Origin: a virus
Reading direction: 5' to 3' (one strand)
Virus record (IMG/VR): IMGVR_UViG_3300047550_003680
Span: 1 to 44,834 of that record
DNA: 44,834 bases
The notes under the pieces are model-generated. The model did no database searches and was not told the origin of the DNA. It saw only the letters and a list, made by a program, of their open reading frames with translations. The stretch's first letter is position 1. The number at the start of each line of letters is the position of its first letter. A program made the translations under genes and the position numbers. Shown in pieces: positions 16,493 to 25,204 of this stretch.

Positions 16493-17076
16493 ACTTGAGA
16501 AAACACCACGTTTTTGGGCTGGTCCTGGTACTTGCCCTTTCGATGCTGATAAGTCACCTCACAAGGTTTACCACGATAGAAAAGAAGCTGTGTAATACCC
16601 TCGTTGGCATAGATACGATTAAATAATCCAGTGCAATTACTAATTTCTAAAGTCAGATATCCCTCCCAGCCCGATTCGGCAGGAGTGATATTAACCAATA
16701 TCCCTGATCGCGCATAGGTAGATTTACCTACTGCAACAACCGTTACGTCGCCAGGTAACTTTAAACGTTCTTGTGCTACACCAAGACAATAACCATATGG
16801 AGGCAAGATAAAATAATCACCTCTTTCATCAGACTGCAATTCAGCAGGCTTCAAAATATCAGGTTTAAAATTCTTCGGATCGCATTCCCCCTCTGAAATC
16901 CTTCCAAAAATTAAACATTGCTTGGGAGAAAGGCGGATATCGTAGCCGTAGGAACTGAGGCCATAGCTCAATAGACGACGATTGTCTTCTTCGTTGACCA
17001 GATGGCCAACAAAAGGCTCAATCATGCCTTGTTCTTCGGCCAGCTCACGAATTTCCCAGTCAGCAAGAACGCTCAT
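16489..17076 (-). CDS. dcd: dCTP deaminase
   Basis: The protein has 195 residues, the family's normal length. It converts dCTP to dUTP for dTTP synthesis. Landmarks are LSSYGYDIRLS (residues 40-50), the nucleotide-binding GKSTYARSGI (117-126), PAESGWEG (132-139) and LTLEISN with the putative catalytic Glu144, then a QLLFYRG strand. A bifunctional dCTP deaminase/dUTPase cannot be excluded from sequence alone. It has its own TATACT -10-type promoter 22 bases upstream and converges with the gene at 16118. It probably serves phage DNA precursor supply together with DUF3310. Confidence 0.92.
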   Translation of the reverse strand: MSVLADWEIRELAEEQGMIEPFVGHLVNEEDNRRLLSYGLSSYGYDIRLSPKQCLIFGRISEGECDPKNFKPDILKPAELQSDERGDYFILPPYGYCLGVAQERLKLPGDVTVVAVGKSTYARSGILVNITPAESGWEGYLTLEISNCTGLFNRIYANEGITQLLFYRGKPCEVTYQHRKGKYQDQPKNVVFSQV

Positions 17077-17097
17077 AGTTCCCTGTTATCGTTTCTT

Positions 17098-17103
17098 AGT
17101 ATA
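17098..17103 (-). promoter_or_regulatory. -10-type promoter for dcd
   Basis: The minus strand reads GTATACTAAG, with TATACT ending 22 bases before ATG 17076. A TTGACT lies only four bases upstream of the -10 and is too close to act as a -35. Confidence 0.5.
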
Positions 17104-17109
17104 CAGAAG

Positions 17110-17697
17110 TCAACAAAGAATGCGCCCTTTGTGACCATAGATATCAATAAAATTACTGATTGCCTGATCGGTGTCCGTGGTAGGCGGAAAATAAACTAAA
17201 AATGAAGTTGCTGTTTTGTGTTTCTTTACTTCATTCTTAATTCTTCGCATGAGAATGGGAGCAGTTTTTAAGATGCACACAGGAAAATCAAATAACTTTT
17301 GTTCATAGCGAATCATGTCAGGGCAGTTGGTGAAATAAAGTCCTTGTTTTACTTCTCCTGCCATCCACTCACGGTATAGACGCCGAAACCACACAGCATG
17401 AGAGGAGGTCAATGTACTGGAAGAAGCTCTGGTCATCTTCCAGCGTTGATTTTTTTCTTCCCAAAAGTAGCATCCACTAGGAGGGAATAAATACACGTTT
17501 CCATACCAGGGTTGAGCATTTAAGCCGTCATCCAATGGTGTGTAAAAATGTTTTGCTTCTACATAAGTATTAGCCAATGTAGAGCTTGCAACATCAAGAT
17601 CAATGCCGCCCATTAATGCATGAGCGGCTGTAACAAGATCTTTATTTGTAATTAACTCAGCATCTTCTCTGCGAAGACTAGGAACAAATGTTGTCAT
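17110..17697 (-). CDS. Phage Dam-like N6-adenine methyltransferase, atypical catalytic motif
   Basis: The protein has 195 residues. The layout matches phage-type DNA adenine methyltransferases: a GIDLDVASS strand (31-39), a FYTPLDDGLNAQPW loop (51-64), then a strand leading into the catalytic motif. Where the family has DPPW or NPPY, this protein has LFPPSG (70-75), lacking both the acidic/amide residue and the aromatic residue. It may be inactive, or may modify another base or bind DNA. It is the last gene of an overlapping minus-strand operon; its start overlaps the previous gene by 20 bases. Confidence 0.7.
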   Translation of the reverse strand: MTTFVPSLRREDAELITNKDLVTAAHALMGGIDLDVASSTLANTYVEAKHFYTPLDDGLNAQPWYGNVYLFPPSGCYFWEEKNQRWKMTRASSSTLTSSHAVWFRRLYREWMAGEVKQGLYFTNCPDMIRYEQKLFDFPVCILKTAPILMRRIKNEVKKHKTATSFLVYFPPTTDTDQAISNFIDIYGHKGRILC

Positions 17698-18073
17698 CTA
17701 CTTTGTTATAGTCCACTTCAAAATAACGCATCCCATCAGAATCGTTAATAACATATCCAGCTTTTTCTTTTGGATCGATTTTCTGCGCTGCAGACAGGAT
17801 ACGCCTAAAACTTTCTGCCATATCGCCGTCATTGGATCGCTCACACTCCTCTTGTGCAGTATGCAATTCTTTTAATGTTAAGAAAAACATGGAACGTTCG
17901 CCAGATTCAGGCTGAAACACCATCACTCCTGGGCCTTCCACCTCCCAGAATTTACAGTACTGCTGGCCCATGTCACCAAGGATGAGCCGAACCGTTGCAT
18001 CCAACATACGTGCTTTTGTTTGGTCCATTTTGGGACCAATGACAGAAGCGATTAATTGTTCTCTTTTACTCAT
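17678..18073 (-). CDS. Unknown 131-residue protein
   Basis: Begins MSKREQLIAS and is hydrophilic and helical, with one strand-like segment (GPGVMVFQPESGERSMFFLT). The tail is acidic. No family is recognised. It overlaps the preceding gene by four bases and the following methyltransferase by 20, so it is part of one operon led by an HTH gene, perhaps early-expressed host-takeover functions. Confidence 0.65.
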   Translation of the reverse strand: MSKREQLIASVIGPKMDQTKARMLDATVRLILGDMGQQYCKFWEVEGPGVMVFQPESGERSMFFLTLKELHTAQEECERSNDGDMAESFRRILSAAQKIDPKEKAGYVINDSDGMRYFEVDYNKVDDNICS

Positions 18074-18534
18074 CGTGCAATTAAATTTTGTTTGTAGAGG
18101 GCTTCCAGTAGCTTAGGCGTTGGCTGGTACATAACAACAAGCTTTCCCAGAGCGCCGCGTTTTTTTAAAAGCTTACCATTTTCATCTCGTAGTTTATCAA
18201 ATTCCCCAGAGCGAATGAGATACTCAGCTACACAACGCAGCCGACGTTTCAAAGGCAGCTCTGCCTGGGGAAATTTACCACAAATTGTATCTGGCATCAT
18301 ATCTTTAAATGCCAAACGAAGACGATTTGCAAGTGTCATGCCAGAGTTTTCGTCTTCTTCTTCAAATGCATGTAAATTTTCTAAATAACGTTGCAGGCAC
18401 CCATCATCAAAAGAGCCGTCAGGCGGCAAAAACATCTGCACTTGCAGGGCAAGGGATTTTGGTAGCAGTTCTAAGCAATTAGAAACCGTAAGGATGGATA
18501 TATCAACACCCCTAAAACGATATGCCATAATCAA
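18070..18534 (-). CDS. Unknown 154-residue protein
   Basis: Begins MIMAYRFRGV. A short N-terminal segment is hydrophobic (ISILTVSNCLELL) but not a clear membrane span. The C-terminal half is basic and helical (LPLKRRLRCVAEYLI, GKLLKKRGALGKLVV), which suggests nucleic-acid binding. No family is recognised. It overlaps its operon neighbours by four bases on each side. Confidence 0.65.
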   Translation of the reverse strand: MIMAYRFRGVDISILTVSNCLELLPKSLALQVQMFLPPDGSFDDGCLQRYLENLHAFEEEDENSGMTLANRLRLAFKDMMPDTICGKFPQAELPLKRRLRCVAEYLIRSGEFDKLRDENGKLLKKRGALGKLVVMYQPTPKLLEALYKQNLIAR

Positions 18535-18953
18535 AGGCGGCCAAAAGGTTTCACGTTATACAGCTCCTTGCGTGTATTTTCATCGGCGCCTATTTCTTTG
18601 TAGCTAATATCTTTATTTTTTGCAAAGGATTGAATTAATCGGTTCCAGGGGATCCTAATCAATGCCTTGCGTTTGTTATCAGGAGATACATTGACATAAT
18701 GAACACCTTCGACCCATCCTTTCGTTGGTTGTTTTCTGCCAATAGCAATCCAATTTCTTATGGTTTGATCTGAAACTCCAAGCCGGCGACCGCATTCTTC
18801 AGTTGAAATGTATTCATCTGCGTATGCGTCTGGATTGAGGACATCAGTTTCTCCTTCTCCATACCTGCTATGCCAAAGAGAAGAGAGGATATTTTTGATG
18901 CCTTTTAATTCGTAGGCGACATCTTCAAATCCTTTACGAATACCGTACTGCAT
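18531..18953 (-). CDS. Helix-turn-helix DNA-binding protein heading an operon
   Basis: The protein has 140 residues. Residues about 48-70 form an HTH of the excisionase/MerR type: YISTEECGRRLGVSDQTIRNW. It is followed by an aromatic/basic wing (GWVEGVHYVNVSPDNKRKAL). It is probably a transcription regulator or DNA-packaging/terminase-small-like DNA binder. It leads the four-gene operon ending in the Dam-like gene and diverges from the gene at 19003 across 49 bases, where a weak TACACA box sits about 26 bases upstream of this ATG. Confidence 0.72.
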   Translation of the reverse strand: MQYGIRKGFEDVAYELKGIKNILSSLWHSRYGEGETDVLNPDAYADEYISTEECGRRLGVSDQTIRNWIAIGRKQPTKGWVEGVHYVNVSPDNKRKALIRIPWNRLIQSFAKNKDISYKEIGADENTRKELYNVKPFGRL

Positions 18954-19002
18954 ACCAAGACCGTTTTTTAAATGCTAATGTGTAAGAAAATCACTTGCAA
19001 CA

Positions 19003-19308
19003 ATGGAAGAACAACAGGTTCCCCCTAGTCAGCCAGCCTTCCAAGTTCCCCTGGAACAGATCACACCGGATCAACTGAATGAACTTAAGGCTCGTGCGCG
19101 TGAGCTTGCCGTCCGTCAAGCAATGGCAGAGAGGCAGGTTTTGCCACAACCAGCTCAACCCCCTCAAGTTGTTTATGTTCGACGAAATTTAACTGTTGCC
19201 GAACTGCTGATCGTCCTCTTGATATCTTGTGGAATTGTAACAGGAATTCAGTTGGCTTGGAAAGGTGTTTCTCATGTTATTCCACGCATTGAAGTAAAGG
19301 TGAAATAA
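19003..19308 (+). CDS. Single-pass membrane protein, possible holin or lysis accessory
   Basis: The protein has 101 residues. The first 58 residues are Gln/Pro/Ala-rich and probably cytosolic. One transmembrane segment follows at about residues 63-85 (LTVAELLIVLLISCGIVTGI), then a short basic C-terminal tail (RIEVKVK). The shape would suit a one-span holin-like or spanin-like protein, or a virion membrane anchor. It lies alone in front of the fibre genes and no family was recognised. Confidence 0.65.
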   Translation: MEEQQVPPSQPAFQVPLEQITPDQLNELKARARELAVRQAMAERQVLPQPAQPPQVVYVRRNLTVAELLIVLLISCGIVTGIQLAWKGVSHVIPRIEVKVK

Positions 19309-19316
19309 ATAGAACA

Positions 19317-19325
19317 TCTATAATA
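19317..19325 (+). promoter_or_regulatory. -10-type promoter for the 19353 fibre gene
   Basis: TCTATAATA holds TATAAT (19319-19324), ending 28 bases before the GTG start. It is identical to the site before the gene at 2533. ACAAT and ATTGT arms just downstream form a weak five-base inverted repeat. Confidence 0.6.
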
Positions 19326-19352
19326 AAACAATAGAGTGCATTGTAACCGTAG

Positions 19353-21131
19353 GTGGCCAATAGAAAAATTACCGAATTTCCGTCTATCGATAGTGCTTCT
19401 ATCGACGACGCAGATGTATTAACTCTTGTCCACGTTTTTGAAGTAGATCCCACCCTAAGAAATAAAAAAATTACTTTTACTGAATTCAAGGAATACTTGA
19501 ATCAGTATTACATCAGCCCTAGCGGCACTGCTACATTTAGCGGTAATGTTGTAATTCAAAGTGGATTAACGGTTAGCGGAACAGCTCTTTTGGGGGCCTT
19601 AACTGCTACGGGTGCGGCAACCTTTAGTGGCGTTACTGTTCAAAATAATATTACTATTACCGGAACAACAAGCGGTACTATTGCCAGTTTTGCGACAGGT
19701 ATTTTTACCAATACAGTTTCGGGCAATACGTTAACTGGGCAAACTGTAAACGCTACAACAGGTAATTTTCAGTCAGTTACCAGTGTCACTGGTGTTTTTA
19801 CGGGAACGCTGTCAGGTGCAACAGTAACTGGCACTGCAGCCCAATTCACTACTATTACAGGACAAAGCATTTCCGGAGCAAACGTTACTGGTGTATCGGG
19901 TGTATTTACAACCCAGCTCTCTGGGGCGACAGTCACTGGCAACACAGGATTATTTACAACGGTAACAGGACAAACACTTAGCGGTGCTACCGGTGTTTTT
20001 CAAAATTTAACAGCTAATTCACAAGCAATACAAAACAATTTAACAGTCACTGGAACCATTGTTGCTAATGGATCAATTACAACAACAGGAAATTTAAACA
20101 CCAGTGGTAATCTTACCGTTGCTGGCTCAGGTGTTTTTGCATCTGGGATTCAAGTTACTGGTACTATTAGTGGCACAACTGTTACAGGTGCAACGGGTTC
20201 TTTTACTAATATCACCGGTGTTAATGGTACTTTCACTACACAGGTATCGGGTGCAACAGTAACAGGCAATACGGGACGATTTAGTAATATTACTGGTGTT
20301 TCCGGAGTATTTACAAGTTATTTATCAGGTGCAACGGTCACAGGAACAACCGGTCAATTTACAACTGTTACTGGTATTAGTGGTGCATTTACAGCGTTAA
20401 CTGGTACTACCATTACTGGAACCACGGCTCAATTTACAACAATAACTGGTATCAGTGGTGCGTTCACCGTAGTCACAGGTGTCACGGTAACTGGAACAAC
20501 AGCCAATTTTGTCTCAGGTGTATTTACGACTCAGCTTTCTGGGGCCACAATCACAGGTAATATTATCCGTGGTACCAGTGGAATTTTTGATACATTAACA
20601 GCGCTTAACCAAACATTCTCCGGTGGCTTAACTTTTTCTGGTGATACTAATACTATTGGCAATGCACAGTTTCGATCTGGCGTAACAGTCACCGGAACTT
20701 TAAGTGGCACTACCATTACAGGAACAACAGTACAAGCCACAACTGGCACATTTGTTTCTTTAACTGGAACAACAACAACTGGTGTAACTGCAACTTTTGT
20801 TACTGGAATATTTACCACAGTTGTATCGGGTGCAACTGTTACTGGCACGACTGCTCAGTTCATTACTGTTACAGGTGCATCAGGCGCATTTACTTCTCTT
20901 ACAGGCGCCACGGTTACTGGCACAACTGCTAATTTTGCAAGCGGTAACTTCAGTACAAGTGTTTCCGGTGCGACAGTCACGGGGAATACCGGTTTATTTA
21001 CAAACATCACTGGCAGCACAATAACAATCACTACACCTTCTGGCGCAACGCCAGCGGTTATTTGTTCAGGTGTAGTGTCCGGTGGAACTTCTGGATTTAT
21101 TATCCAAGGGCCTTTAACGATTTTGCCTTGA
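19353..21131 (+). CDS. Repeat-built tail fibre protein (beta-helix-like)
   Basis: The protein has 592 residues from GTG 19353. Residues 1-50 (KITEFPSIDSASIDDADVL) form a short domain found at the start of many phage tail proteins, probably a virion attachment point. From about residue 55 to 570 it is made of imperfect units of about 20 residues on the pattern SGATVTGTTAQFTTITGISG, rich in Thr, Gly and Val, consistent with a beta-solenoid shaft. There is no separate globular tip. It probably works with the next gene's product as a long fibre. Confidence 0.8.
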   Translation: MANRKITEFPSIDSASIDDADVLTLVHVFEVDPTLRNKKITFTEFKEYLNQYYISPSGTATFSGNVVIQSGLTVSGTALLGALTATGAATFSGVTVQNNITITGTTSGTIASFATGIFTNTVSGNTLTGQTVNATTGNFQSVTSVTGVFTGTLSGATVTGTAAQFTTITGQSISGANVTGVSGVFTTQLSGATVTGNTGLFTTVTGQTLSGATGVFQNLTANSQAIQNNLTVTGTIVANGSITTTGNLNTSGNLTVAGSGVFASGIQVTGTISGTTVTGATGSFTNITGVNGTFTTQVSGATVTGNTGRFSNITGVSGVFTSYLSGATVTGTTGQFTTVTGISGAFTALTGTTITGTTAQFTTITGISGAFTVVTGVTVTGTTANFVSGVFTTQLSGATITGNIIRGTSGIFDTLTALNQTFSGGLTFSGDTNTIGNAQFRSGVTVTGTLSGTTITGTTVQATTGTFVSLTGTTTTGVTATFVTGIFTTVVSGATVTGTTAQFITVTGASGAFTSLTGATVTGTTANFASGNFSTSVSGATVTGNTGLFTNITGSTITITTPSGATPAVICSGVVSGGTSGFIIQGPLTILP

Positions 21132-21140
21132 TCTTTTGAA

Positions 21141-21149
21141 CTAAAATAA
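21141..21149 (+). promoter_or_regulatory. -10-type promoter for the 21173 fibre gene
   Basis: CTAAAATAA holds TAAAAT (21142-21147), ending 25 bases before ATG 21173, with a GTAGAGAA ribosome-binding region between. Confidence 0.55.
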
Positions 21150-21172
21150 ATAAAAGACAGTAGAGAAAACAA

Positions 21173-24100
21173 ATGCCTTACGGTACCATCAAAGTTGACA
21201 CGATTACGTTTACGAATGGTGGCGTAGATAAAAGTATTTCAATTTCTGGCTTAGCTCAGAATCCAACATTTACAGGTAACGTAACAGCTACTGGTACTAT
21301 TTCTGGGAACATTATTCAAGGTGGTACCACTGTTTCAGGTTTAACAGTTACTGGTACAACGGCTAATTTTGTTTCTGGTGTATTCACGACACAGATTTCT
21401 GGTGCTATTGTCAAGGTCCCAGCAGGAACTGCTGCTATACCTAGTTTGCAGATAGGTACTGGCACAAGTGTTTCTCCTGGTTTATATAGTGCAGGTACCG
21501 ATTTACTGGGAATTAGCACGGGCGGAGCTAGTGCTGTAATTATTGATTCTGTTGGTCAGTTACGTGTTATTAATACAGGTTCTGCTGCCGCACCAGCACT
21601 TGTTGTAGGCAATGATTTAAATACCGGCATCTACAGCCCCGGCGCGGATCAGCTGGCGATCAGCACGGGTGGTACGGGGCGGGTGTTTGTAGATGCGAGT
21701 GGGAATATTGGAGTAGGCACTGCAAGCCCAGCATCTCTGTTGCACGTTGATAACGGAGTGCTTAATAGCGGCAGATACGGAGCACCTGGGTCAATAGTTC
21801 TGCGTAGTGCTGCAGGTACACAAGCCTCACCTACTGTAATTAGCACCAGCACCAACGTCGCGGTGGTTGTTGGACGTGGCTATGACGGGACTGCTTATCG
21901 AGATGTTGCGGCAATCGGTGTAAACAGTGACGGAGCAATTAGCTCAACTTCTAGCCCTGGTTTTATTTCCTTTAATACGACGCCATCGGGATCAGTTGCA
22001 ACTACTGAACGCGCCCGCATTGACTCCTCCGGCCGACTGCTGGTGGGTACGAGCAGCTCAATTACTGCTGTAACTTTCCCCGCACAAGTTCAGACTAATT
22101 CGTTCTATAGCTATAGCGCATCGCTATTTAGCGCAGATGCAAGCGGCTCTAACTTTTTCTTCCTAAAATCACGCAATGCTACAACCGGCAGTCATACTGT
22201 CGTCCAGGCAAATGATGTTCTAGGTCAGACGCAATATGCCGGCTCTGATGGCACGGCATTTATTACAGGCGCCGCTATCTCCGCAGCCGTAGACGGCACC
22301 CCCGGCACCAACGACATGCCAGGGCGTTTGGTGTTTAGCACTACGGCCGATGGTGCTAGCAGCCCTACGGAGCGCCTGCGGATTGACAGCAGCGGCAGGG
22401 TTGGGATTGGCACGACTGCGCCTGGAGACATTGTTTCTGTCACGGGTGGCAACCTTGCGCTTCAGTCCACAGGTGGCGCTGGAGCTGGAGACAGACCAAC
22501 CGAACGACGCCTGCTTCGCTCTGACATAGGCAGCGTCAATGGCTTGGCCGCCATTGGCATGAATGGCGCAGGCACAAATGGATTTCTTGGAGAGATTAAG
22601 TTCTACACTGGGTCAGCTGACTTATTCAACACTGCACTAGCCGAACGCGCCCGCATCGACTCCTCCGGCCGTCTACTGGTGGGGACGAGTAGTGTTTATA
22701 ACGTTCCAACTGGTGATGGCGCAGCCAGGAGCCCTGGCCTACAAAGAGTCGCCTCAACATTTGCGGATAGCTCAATTTCTTCAGTGTTGTTTAACACTGC
22801 ATCAGGTGGAGGCGGTACTTTACAGCTTGGACGTAGCAACACAACAACAGTTGGGACAGAAGCGATTGCTGTCAGTGGCGATGTAGCCGGTTCGATTTAC
22901 TTCAGCGCGTCTGATGGAGCAGCGCAAATACGTGCAGCTCAGATTTTCGCAGCCATAGACGGCACCCCTGGCCTCAACGACATGCCAGGACGGCTTGTCT
23001 TTAGTACCACTGCCGATGGTGCATCCAGCCCCACGGAGCGGCTGCGCATTGCTTCCACCGGTGCCTTTGGTCTATCTGGCGCCAACTACGGTACTAGTGG
23101 TCAGGTTTTAACCAGCAACGGTTCTGGTAGTACTCCTACATGGACAACAATCAGTACAGGTGGCGATGTCTTTTTATCAGCCAATAATGCATTTACTGGT
23201 GCCAACACGTTTTATAACAGCACTGGTCAGACATTTGGCACAGCAACATCAACACAAGATGGAATTGTCCTTGCAGGTCGAGTGGGAGGCACAACGTCTT
23301 TACGTGTTACTCTTCAACCAACAACTCTAACAGCATCAAGAACGCTTACTCTACCCGACGTAACAGGGACGGTTGTTGTAACAGGCAGCTCGGGAACTGT
23401 TAGCAACACGATGTTGGCTAATAGTTCTGTAACCGTTAATGGCACAGCTATTTCTCTTGGTGGTACTGGCACGGTTACAGCAAATACAACTAATGCGCTT
23501 ACTCTTAATAATGGAGGTGCAGGTGCCTCAAGTGGATCAACCTTTAACGGTAGTGCTGCAGTTACTCTTTCTTATAACACTATTGGCGCAGCTGGCTTAA
23601 GCGCTGCAAACGCTTTTACTGGAGCCAATACTTTTTATAACGGCACTGGTCAGACATTTGGCACTGCAACATCAACACAAGATGGAATCATCCTTGCAGG
23701 ACGTGCTGGTGGCACAACTTCATTAAGAGTTACAATTCAACCCGGAACTCTTACTACAAATAGAACACTAACGCTTCCAGACGCAAGCGGTACAGTTGTT
23801 CTAAGCGACGCAAACAATAGTTTTACTGGTACCAACACGTTTTATAACAGTACCGGCCAGACGTTTGGTACTGCAACATCAACACAAGATGGCATAGTTC
23901 TTGCGGGCCGCGCTGGCGGTACCACATCGTTAAGGGTCACTATTCAACCAGGGACGTTAACAACATCAAGAACACTTACTCTTCCTGATGTAACAGGAAC
24001 CGTTGTCACAACAGGTGATACGGGTACAGTTACAAGCAACATGATTGCTAATGGAACTATTGCTGATGCAGACATTAATGCAAGCGCTGCAATTGCATAT

Positions 24101-24817
24101 AGCAAACTAGCAAATATGACGGCGGGTTCTATCCTGCTTGGTAACGCGAGTAACGTACCGACCGTTACCGCAATGAGCGGTGATGTAACCATTACAAGCG
24201 GTGGGGTTACATCAATTGGCACTGGTGTCATTGTTAATGCTGATGTAAATGCTTCGGCTGCAATTGCGGGAACAAAAATTAGTCCTGATTTTGGTAGCCA
24301 AAATATTATTACTACCGGATCAGTACAAGGAAGCCTTAAAGCGGAATCTGCTATCTCAACAGTTTCTGTTAGTACTGCAACATTCTCTTCTATCCCAAGT
24401 TGGGTAAAACGAATTCATCTTTTATTTAGTGATGTCAGTACCACAGGGGCAGATACTTTTGGAATTCGGGTTGGTACTTCTGGTGGAATTGTTTCAACTG
24501 GATATTCAGGTGCAAATTTCCGTGTTTCAGATGGTGGCACACCAAGCGTAGCTGCTTTTTCAACAGAGTTTACAATAGTTTTTGCAGGCTCCAGTGGAGC
24601 AGCTAGCATCTATTCCGGCAGCCTGACTCTTTCTAATATTACGGGAAATACCTGGGTCATAGGTGGGACTTTTGCTGCAAACGCAACTGGCACAAATAAT
24701 AGGACAGGATGTTTAAACGGCTATATTGCCCTGGCCGGAGCATTGACCCAAGTACAGCTTGTTGATATTACTTCGGCATTTGACGCTGGATCCTTTAATA
24801 TCTTATATGAAGGTTGA
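21173..24817 (+). CDS. Modular tail fibre protein, 1214 residues
   Basis: The N-terminus GTIKVDTITFTNGG is a phage tail-fibre start I recognise from cyanophages. It is followed by a piece of the TVTGTTANFVSGVF repeat shared with the preceding gene. The central part carries several copies of ERARIDSSGRLLVGTSS-type segments and of a DMPGRLVFSTTADGASSPTE block. Three copies of a module starting NTFYNSTGQTFGTATSTQDG follow. The last 200 residues form a distinct C-terminal domain, probably the receptor-binding tip. The middle (about 22000-23060) uses more GC-rich codons than its flanks, suggesting recombination of fibre modules. Confidence 0.82.
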   Translation: MPYGTIKVDTITFTNGGVDKSISISGLAQNPTFTGNVTATGTISGNIIQGGTTVSGLTVTGTTANFVSGVFTTQISGAIVKVPAGTAAIPSLQIGTGTSVSPGLYSAGTDLLGISTGGASAVIIDSVGQLRVINTGSAAAPALVVGNDLNTGIYSPGADQLAISTGGTGRVFVDASGNIGVGTASPASLLHVDNGVLNSGRYGAPGSIVLRSAAGTQASPTVISTSTNVAVVVGRGYDGTAYRDVAAIGVNSDGAISSTSSPGFISFNTTPSGSVATTERARIDSSGRLLVGTSSSITAVTFPAQVQTNSFYSYSASLFSADASGSNFFFLKSRNATTGSHTVVQANDVLGQTQYAGSDGTAFITGAAISAAVDGTPGTNDMPGRLVFSTTADGASSPTERLRIDSSGRVGIGTTAPGDIVSVTGGNLALQSTGGAGAGDRPTERRLLRSDIGSVNGLAAIGMNGAGTNGFLGEIKFYTGSADLFNTALAERARIDSSGRLLVGTSSVYNVPTGDGAARSPGLQRVASTFADSSISSVLFNTASGGGGTLQLGRSNTTTVGTEAIAVSGDVAGSIYFSASDGAAQIRAAQIFAAIDGTPGLNDMPGRLVFSTTADGASSPTERLRIASTGAFGLSGANYGTSGQVLTSNGSGSTPTWTTISTGGDVFLSANNAFTGANTFYNSTGQTFGTATSTQDGIVLAGRVGGTTSLRVTLQPTTLTASRTLTLPDVTGTVVVTGSSGTVSNTMLANSSVTVNGTAISLGGTGTVTANTTNALTLNNGGAGASSGSTFNGSAAVTLSYNTIGAAGLSAANAFTGANTFYNGTGQTFGTATSTQDGIILAGRAGGTTSLRVTIQPGTLTTNRTLTLPDASGTVVLSDANNSFTGTNTFYNSTGQTFGTATSTQDGIVLAGRAGGTTSLRVTIQPGTLTTSRTLTLPDVTGTVVTTGDTGTVTSNMIANGTIADADINASAAIAYSKLANMTAGSILLGNASNVPTVTAMSGDVTITSGGVTSIGTGVIVNADVNASAAIAGTKISPDFGSQNIITTGSVQGSLKAESAISTVSVSTATFSSIPSWVKRIHLLFSDVSTTGADTFGIRVGTSGGIVSTGYSGANFRVSDGGTPSVAAFSTEFTIVFAGSSGAASIYSGSLTLSNITGNTWVIGGTFAANATGTNNRTGCLNGYIALAGALTQVQLVDITSAFDAGSFNILYEG
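23191..24010 (+). repeat. Three tandem fibre modules
   Basis: Units beginning near 23191, 23617 and 23823 each encode NTFYN-S/G-TGQTFGTATSTQDG, an AGRxGGTTSLRVT block, and a RTLTLPD turn. Copies are near-identical as protein with many synonymous differences in DNA, so the duplication is not recent or is maintained by selection. Confidence 0.75.
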
Positions 24818-24825
24818 TTTTAACC

Positions 24826-24990
24826 ATGGCTAAAAAGTACTCTATTGTTTTTGATTGCGACACTAAAACAACGTCTTATTACGAAGAAGACGAAAATGGG
24901 ATTGTCACTGAAATTGACAGTATTCCAGAACAGCCATTGGTTAATGAACAGATTTTACCGACGCAAGATCCATTGCTCGGCACAAATTGA
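24826..24990 (+). CDS. Small acidic protein, 54 residues
   Basis: Begins MAKKYSIVFDCDTKTTSYYE and is acidic in the second half. It starts eight bases after the fibre stop and ends where the next -10 box begins. Function is not recognised; a fibre assembly or virion accessory role is possible from position only. Confidence 0.6.
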   Translation: MAKKYSIVFDCDTKTTSYYEEDENGIVTEIDSIPEQPLVNEQILPTQDPLLGTN

Positions 24991-24997
24991 TATACTT
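24989..24997 (+). promoter_or_regulatory. -10-type promoter for the endolysin operon
   Basis: GATATACTT holds TATACT (24991-24996), ending 22 bases before ATG 25019. A GTAAGGTGA ribosome-binding region follows. No -35 is seen. Confidence 0.5.
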
Positions 24998-25018
24998 TAT
25001 GTAAGGTGAACTAAAACC

Positions 25019-25204
25019 ATGACCTGCACAAAAGAAGACCTGGTTTCCGCAATTAATTCGTTTGGCGCAGCCAAAGCAACTAATGACATCAACCTCATTA
25101 CATTTGCTGGTAACTTGCTTGCTGAATTACTAGAAACCATTGAATTTGGAGAAGCTGTTCCACAAGGCGAAACGCCTGTAGTGACACCCGATGTCATTGA
25201 ATGA
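25019..25204 (+). CDS. Small protein upstream of the two-domain endolysin
   Basis: The protein has 61 residues (MTCTKEDLVS). It is mostly helical (INSFGAAKATNDINLITFAG, LLAELLETIEF) with an acidic/Pro C-terminus and no membrane span. Its stop overlaps the endolysin ATG by four bases (ATGA), so the two are translationally coupled. Possibly an endolysin partner; no family is recognised. Confidence 0.65.
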   Translation: MTCTKEDLVSAINSFGAAKATNDINLITFAGNLLAELLETIEFGEAVPQGETPVVTPDVIE

